Of a stretch of 64,000 bases of DNA, positions 59,417-64,000 are shown one piece after another. The stretch covers positions 62,001 through 126,000 of the forward strand of contig NZ_BOMG01000014.1 of assembly GCF_016862075.1 (NCBI RefSeq), read 5' to 3'. The notes below the pieces were generated by a model. That model did not search any database. It was given only the letters and a program-made list of their open reading frames with translations, and had not been told where the DNA came from. The position numbers were made by a program, and so were the translations under genes. How positions within the stretch are numbered: the stretch's first letter is position 1; each line of letters opens with the position of its first letter. Origin of the DNA: Actinoplanes couchii. Its GTDB lineage: Bacteria > Actinomycetota > Actinomycetes > Mycobacteriales > Micromonosporaceae.

Positions 59417-62400
59417 TCAACCGGCCAGATGACCCCACCGGCCGGACAGCTCGTCCCAGGTGCCCTGGTCCTCGGCGCGGCCGCCGATCAGGACCACCAC
59501 CCGGTCGGCCTGTGCCAGCGCCGCCCGTTTCGACGTCGAACCGACCACCGTCACCCCGTGCGACCGCAGCGCCTGCCACAGCGCCAGCTCGGTGGTCACG
59601 TCCAGCGCGGACGAGACGTCGTCGGCGATCAGCAGCTCGGTCCGCGGCGCCAGCGCCCGGGCCAGCGCCAGCCGCTGCAGCTGACCGCCGGACAGCCGGG
59701 TGCCCTTGTGCCCGATCATCAGCTGCAGACCACCGCCGGCGTTGGCCAGGTCGTGCTCCAGCTGGGCCACCGACACCGCCCCGGCCGCGTCCACCTGATG
59801 CCCGAGCTGGATGTTGTCGGCCACCGTCCCGGACAGCACCCGCGGCAGCTGCGCCACGTATCCCACCTGGTTGGGCCGCAGGAACATCTCCGGCTCGTTC
59901 ACCGGCTCCCCGTTCCATCGCAGATCACCGGTGTGGTGCACGATCCCGGCCAGCGACCGCAGCAGCGACGACTTGCCGGACCCGACCGGGCCCAGCACCA
60001 GCACCAGCTGCCCGCGCTCGACGGTCAGGTCGACGTCCCGGACACCGAGAGCGCCGTTCTCGTGCACCGCGCTGAACCCGGACAGCTCCAGCGTGCGCAG
60101 CGGGTTCCGCGGCGCGGTCGTCGGCGCCGGCGCTGTCCCGGCGGTCAGGTCGACCCCCGGGACGTCGGTCGAGTACTCCGCGGAGCCGGTCATCGCCGCC
60201 GTCCGCATCGTCCACACCCGGGCCGACGGGAAGTTCGACACCAGCGACGCCGTGGTCCACGCGAACCAGCGGGCCGAACCCAGCACCGACACCGCGATCA
60301 GGGTCGCCGCCGGGGACAGCTGCCCGTTCAGGTACATCCCCCAGGCCGCGATCGGCAGCAGACCACTCGCGACCGACGGCGTGGACCGGGCCCACACCTG
60401 GATCGCGATCTCCCGCCGCTGCAGTTCACTGCGGGTCGCGTCGAGCGAGGCCAGATGCGCCAGCACCGGACGGGTCGCCCCGGCCAGCTTCACCGTGCGG
60501 GCCGCCGACAACGACGACACCAGCGACGTGGCGAACGCCGCCCGGGCCGCCACCGTCCGCCGCGCCGCCTTCTCCAGCCGCGGGCCGAACAGCGTCGCCG
60601 CCAGACCGGACAGCAGCATCGTGCCGATGAAGAACAGGCCCGGCACCAGCGACTGGGAGAACACCGTCATCGACACCAGCGCGAACATCGCCACGGTGTT
60701 GTCGATCAGGTTGTCGGCCAGCATCACCACCCGCTCGGTGTCACCGCCCTGGGCGACCACCTCGGCCGGAGTGTGCTTGCTGACCCGGCGCGGGCCGATC
60801 TGCCCGTGCACCAGGCGCAGGCTGATCCGCAGCATCTGCCGCACCCACCACTCAGGGAACCACGCCCCGGTGAAGTAGAGCGACGGGACCAGCGCCAGCA
60901 GGGCCACCGCGATGCCGAGAGCCGGGTACAGCGGATTGCCGATGCCGTCGACCACGTTCGTCCACAGCAGCGGCAGGATCGCGCCGTCGAAACCGAGCAG
61001 CACCAGCAGCAGGAAGAACCCGCACGCGGCCAGCCCGTACCGTTTGTCGTTCATCGCCAGCCGCAGGATCTCCCGCATCGTCCGGGCCTTCGGAGCCTCG
61101 GGCAGCGGCGGCGGATCCACCGTCACCAGCGGGTTCGACAGCGCGTCCTGGCCCAGCTCGTCGCGCATCGCGGCATCCCAGTCGTCGCTCTCGGCCACCA
61201 GCACACCGCCCTGGGGCTGCGGGGTGGCCGGCACCGACAGGTTGCTGCTCGCCATCAGCTCGGCGAACCGTTGCGACTCGCGCAGCGGACCCGACTCCAG
61301 CACCACGCCGTCGGCCAGGACCACCACCTCGTCGCAGCGCTGCACCGAGGAGAGCCGGTGCGCCACGATCACACCGATCCGGCCCTCGAGCAGCCGGTCG
61401 GTGGCCCGCTGCACCCACGACTCGGTCACCGGGTCCATCCGGGCGGTGGCCTCGTCCAGGATCACCACCTGCGGGTCGCGGACCAGGATCCGGGCGAACG
61501 CCACCAACTGCTCCTGACCGGCGGACAGCTTGTAGCCGCCGTCACCCAGCTTGGTGTCGATGCCGTCCGGCAGGCCCTCCACCCAGGCGGTCAAGCCCAG
61601 CTCACGGACCGCGTCACCGGCCCGGGGCAGCAGCGTCTCGTCGAACAGCGCGATATTCTCGGCGAGGGTGCCGGACAGGATCTCGGTGCGCTGCGGGACG
61701 ATCGCCGTCCACCGGCGCAGGCCCTCCACCTCGATCGCGTTGATGTCGCTGTCCCCGAGGAACACCGTGCCGTCCGGCACGTCGACCGCCCGGGTCAGCA
61801 CCTTGGCCAGGGTGGACTTGCCGGAACCGGTCCGGCCGATCAGCGCGTAGGACCGGCCGCGGGCGAACGTGACGCTCACATCGCTCAACGCCGGCGGCCG
61901 CCCGCTGTCGGCCTCGCCGTAACGGAACGTCAGATTCCGCACCACCAGGTCACCGTCGGCCGGGGCCACACCCTCGGACCTCTCCTGCGGTACGTCACTC
62001 AACAGCAGCACCCGGCCCCACGCCCCGAGCGCGTTCTGCAACTCGGGGACCATCCGGGTCAGCTGCTCCAGGGTGCCGCCGAAACCGAGGGCCAGCAGCC
62101 ACACCGCGGTCAGCCGGGCGCCGTCGATGTTGCCGGTGAGCAGCGCCCACGCGCCGGCCAGCACCAGCAGCGCGATCAGGCCACGGGTGATCGCACCGGC
62201 CGTCATGGTGATCTTCGAAGCACCGCGCCACACCCGGCGGCCCCGGCGCAGCACCTCGGCGGCCCGTTCGGCGTAGAGCTTCCGCACGTACGGCGCGGCC
62301 AGGCTCGTGCGCACATCGTCCTGCCCGTGGATCGCCTCCTCCATCACCGCGGCGAGGTCGGACCAGGCCTCCTCCTCGGCGATCCGGATCGGGCCGATCC

Positions 62401-62902
62401 GCTGGACCGGTTTGTTCATCACCACGAACAGCAGCAGGCCGACGGCGATCATCGCGATCGCGGCCGGCCACCAGACGAAGAACGTGGTGACGATCGACAG
62501 CACCGCCAGGGCAGCCGACTGGGCCAGCCGGATGCCGGCCCCGCGCAGCTCGGAACCCACCTGGTAGACATCCGAGTCGATGCGGTCGAGCAGCTCGCCG
62601 ACCGGGGTGTTCTCCAGGGTGGGGATGTCCTGGCCGAACGCCACCCGGTTGAGCCGGCGGCGGACCCGGGCCGTCCAGTCCGCGGTCAGCCGCGCCACCA
62701 CCAGCCCGACGACGACGTCACTGAGCACCGCAGCGACCAGAGCCACCGCCAGCACCGTGAACAGGGGCACCGACCGATCGACCAGAACCGGCCCGGCCAG
62801 GGCCAACGACCCCGCCGACCCGGCCGCACCGATGACGATCAGAAAGGCGACGAGTGTGGTGCGACTTCGGCTCGTGGCCCACAAATCGCGGAGCAGACGC
62901 AT
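59417..62902 (-). CDS. fused double ABC exporter (TMD-NBD-TMD-NBD)
   Basis: An 1161-residue full exporter. Half 1: helices about 18-290, NBD1 with GRTGSGKST (Lys362), LSAGQ (459-463), ILDEATARMDP (Glu484) and His515. Half 2: helices about 620-890, NBD2 with GPVGSGKSS (Lys977), LSGGQ (1070-1074), but IADD (Asp1095 for catalytic Glu) and STSKR (Ser1122 for the H-loop His). So one ATP site is canonical and the other degenerate. ATG 62902 follows CGAGGAC. Likely exports a drug, lipid or natural product; no biosynthetic genes lie beside it. Confidence 0.92.
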   Translation of the reverse strand: MRLLRDLWATSRSRTTLVAFLIVIGAAGSAGSLALAGPVLVDRSVPLFTVLAVALVAAVLSDVVVGLVVARLTADWTARVRRRLNRVAFGQDIPTLENTPVGELLDRIDSDVYQVGSELRGAGIRLAQSAALAVLSIVTTFFVWWPAAIAMIAVGLLLFVVMNKPVQRIGPIRIAEEEAWSDLAAVMEEAIHGQDDVRTSLAAPYVRKLYAERAAEVLRRGRRVWRGASKITMTAGAITRGLIALLVLAGAWALLTGNIDGARLTAVWLLALGFGGTLEQLTRMVPELQNALGAWGRVLLLSDVPQERSEGVAPADGDLVVRNLTFRYGEADSGRPPALSDVSVTFARGRSYALIGRTGSGKSTLAKVLTRAVDVPDGTVFLGDSDINAIEVEGLRRWTAIVPQRTEILSGTLAENIALFDETLLPRAGDAVRELGLTAWVEGLPDGIDTKLGDGGYKLSAGQEQLVAFARILVRDPQVVILDEATARMDPVTESWVQRATDRLLEGRIGVIVAHRLSSVQRCDEVVVLADGVVLESGPLRESQRFAELMASSNLSVPATPQPQGGVLVAESDDWDAAMRDELGQDALSNPLVTVDPPPLPEAPKARTMREILRLAMNDKRYGLAACGFFLLLVLLGFDGAILPLLWTNVVDGIGNPLYPALGIAVALLALVPSLYFTGAWFPEWWVRQMLRISLRLVHGQIGPRRVSKHTPAEVVAQGGDTERVVMLADNLIDNTVAMFALVSMTVFSQSLVPGLFFIGTMLLSGLAATLFGPRLEKAARRTVAARAAFATSLVSSLSAARTVKLAGATRPVLAHLASLDATRSELQRREIAIQVWARSTPSVASGLLPIAAWGMYLNGQLSPAATLIAVSVLGSARWFAWTTASLVSNFPSARVWTMRTAAMTGSAEYSTDVPGVDLTAGTAPAPTTAPRNPLRTLELSGFSAVHENGALGVRDVDLTVERGQLVLVLGPVGSGKSSLLRSLAGIVHHTGDLRWNGEPVNEPEMFLRPNQVGYVAQLPRVLSGTVADNIQLGHQVDAAGAVSVAQLEHDLANAGGGLQLMIGHKGTRLSGGQLQRLALARALAPRTELLIADDVSSALDVTTELALWQALRSHGVTVVGSTSKRAALAQADRVVVLIGGRAEDQGTWDELSGRWGHLAG

Positions 62903-63137
62903 GGCAGAGTCCTCGAATGGCGTTGGGGGAGACAGGCGGTGACCCCATCCTGCTCGGCTCCCAGAGCCCCGCTCAACAGGTTTATTCCCGGCAAATCCAC
63001 CACCGAACGTAACGCCAGGGCATGATCCGGACACGATGTGCCCACCATCACCCTCAACAGCCCACGTATCGAGACGCGCAGGCCCCCGACCTGCCCCCGA
63101 AGTGCCGAAAAAGGCCCCGCCGGGAACCCACCCCACC

Positions 63138-63283
63138 CGGCTCCGGCGCCATCCCTATCCCTATCCCTATCCCCGGCTCCGGCGCCATCCCATCCCCGGC
63201 GCCATCCCCCTTCCCCATCACCGGCTCCGGCTCTGGCTTCGGCTCCGGTTCTGGCTTCGGTTTCGGTTTCGGTTTCGGCAAGC
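63138..63283. repeat. hexamer-based simple repeats (TATCCC, GGTTTC)
   Basis: CCGGCTCCGGCGCCATCCC appears at 63138 and 63174 with CTATCC hexamers between. A run of GGCTTC, GGTTTC and GGCTCC hexamers follows (63218-63279). Likely slippage-generated. Confidence 0.8.
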
Positions 63284-63374
63284 GAAGCACGCTCACCACC
63301 CTGATCACCGGCGCTGGAAGCCACAGCGATCCCTCACGGCATCAGCCCTCACCAATCAGCGGCGGTCCGGCCCA

Positions 63375-63525
63375 CGGACAACAGCAGAGGCCGGGTCCGC
63401 GGACAAACTTGAGGGTCGAGGCTCGCGAACAACACCAGGAGTCGGGTCTGCGGACAACACCGGGAGCTGGGGCCACGGACAACACCAGGGACCGGGGCCA
63501 CGGACAACTCCGCCGGCCGGGCCGA
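63375..63525. repeat. 25-bp tandem repeat, six copies
   Basis: Units begin CGGACAAC (variants CGGACAAA, CGAACAAC) at 63375, 63400, 63426, 63451, 63476 and 63501, followed by ACCAGGGACCGGGGCCA or variants. Spacing is 25 or 26 bp throughout. Confidence 0.85.
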
Positions 63526-63822
63526 ACCGTCCAAGGCTCGCCGTGCGGCGCACGTCCCTGCCACGGAAATGTCCGCGCCGGTCCCCGGCGAACCGGAAAA
63601 CGCGAAGACATCCGACAGACCGAGTCGGCGAAGACGCGACAGAGACCGGCTTCTCTCGGAGTTGGTTCGAATGCGGAAGGTTTTCGAACTCAAGCAGTTG
63701 AGCCGGCGAGCGGAGACGTGAATGCCGCAGAGGTCGAGACGCGTTCGGCACGTGACATCGGCAGTGAGTCGGGAAAGGCCGAACAACACGGGGTGAGGTC
63801 AAGCAGGGGTGGAACGAAGGCC

Positions 63823-64000
63823 GGGCGCGCCGAAGGTAGAGCAGGGCGGCGATGAGCGCGCAGGGATGGAGCAAGGCGGCGGGCGCGCCGAAGGTAGAGC
63901 GGAGCGGCGATGGATGCGCCGCGATGGAGCAGGGCGCCGAGATACAGCAAGGCGGCGGGCGTGCCGAGATGCAGCAAGACGGCGGTGGGTGCGCCGGGAT
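63823..64000. repeat. about 58-bp repeat with 29-bp sub-period, cut by the edge
   Basis: GGGCGCGCCGAAGGTAGAGC occurs at 63823 and 63881. Between and after them GATGGAGCAAGGCGGCGGGC-like segments recur with drift to the window edge. The array continues outside. Confidence 0.75.

Larger units (their letters stand above)
62903..64000. other. 1.1-kb right end without a supported gene
   Basis: It holds the upstream region of the ABC gene, three repeat arrays (listed separately) and about 300 bp of unremarkable sequence (63525-63820). Open frames run across it on both strands, but they are repeat-driven and lack ribosome sites or recognisable domains. Confidence 0.6.

Noticed and set aside
62839..63324. 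161-codon frame on the minus strand upstream of the ABC gene
   Set aside because: It overlaps the ABC start in another frame and its N-terminal half is simple-repeat translation (ETETEARTGAEARAG).
63375..63525. 25-bp repeats as a CRISPR array
   Set aside because: Repeats are contiguous without unique spacers, degenerate, and no cas gene is present.
63022..63855. Open frame on the plus strand across the right-end repeats
   Set aside because: Its translation is dictated by hexamer and 25-bp repeats (GSGAIPIPIPIPGSG), with no ribosome site or domain.

Overview
The window is very GC-rich DNA with many GTG starts, 4-bp start/stop overlaps, an ECF (SigE-type) sigma factor, two giant LuxR (LAL) regulators, WXG100-like proteins and actinobacterial secreted enzymes. 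It is the chromosome of an actinomycete, most likely Actinoplanes or another member of the Micromonosporaceae (recalled gene styles; not verified by a search). No rRNA, tRNA, CRISPR array, transposase or phage gene was seen.

Layout. 1-10 kb: 5' end of an asparagine synthase (leftward, cut by the edge), an OmpR-type two-component pair, two coupled leftward helicases (SKI2-like, then a DNA2/NAM7-like SF1 helicase), a DUF1707 protein and a pair of type VII-like (WXG/EspC-like) proteins. 10-16 kb: a membrane protein, then a redox/dormancy-flavoured group (Acg-type nitroreductase, DoxX-like protein, two universal stress proteins, small membrane proteins) with two GGGAC-N4-GTCCC inverted repeats that match the mycobacterial DosR box spacing. 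16-24.5 kb: a histidine phosphatase, a degenerate receiver-like protein, a LAL regulator, a secreted cutinase/PET-hydrolase-like enzyme, a HEAT/LRV-repeat protein, a TetR-PlsC pair, and a sigma/membrane-regulator pair. 24.6-28.3 kb: two paralogous MFS exporters and a divergent LacI regulator sharing three copies of the palindrome TAGAACGTTCTA. 28.5-36.6 kb: a MacAB-like ABC export operon with two membrane-fusion proteins, its own two-component system, a Gly-rich lipoprotein and a DUF5666-like anchored protein. 36.7-45 kb: a second LAL regulator, an alpha/beta hydrolase with a divergent XRE regulator, an M19 dipeptidase, a GH26 mannanase-like enzyme and a small kinase. 45.6-52.5 kb: a large DUF6493-like protein coupled to a SWIM zinc-finger protein, glucose-6-phosphate isomerase and an AlkZ-like winged-helix glycosylase. 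52.5-64 kb: GH18 chitinase, a Tat-type esterase, a NADAR fusion, an acyltransferase, an esterase, an NDK-like fusion and a fused double ABC exporter. The last 1.1 kb is repeat-rich with no gene I can support.

Themes. Secreted polymer degradation recurs (polyester hydrolase, mannanase, chitinase, esterases). Export and envelope sensing form a second theme (MacAB-like operon, LacI/MFS pair, double ABC exporter). Five convergent gene pairs overlap at their 3' ends. The strongest leads are the PETase-like enzyme, the DosR-like boxes, the LacI/MFS operator set, and a shared motif before both membrane-fusion genes.
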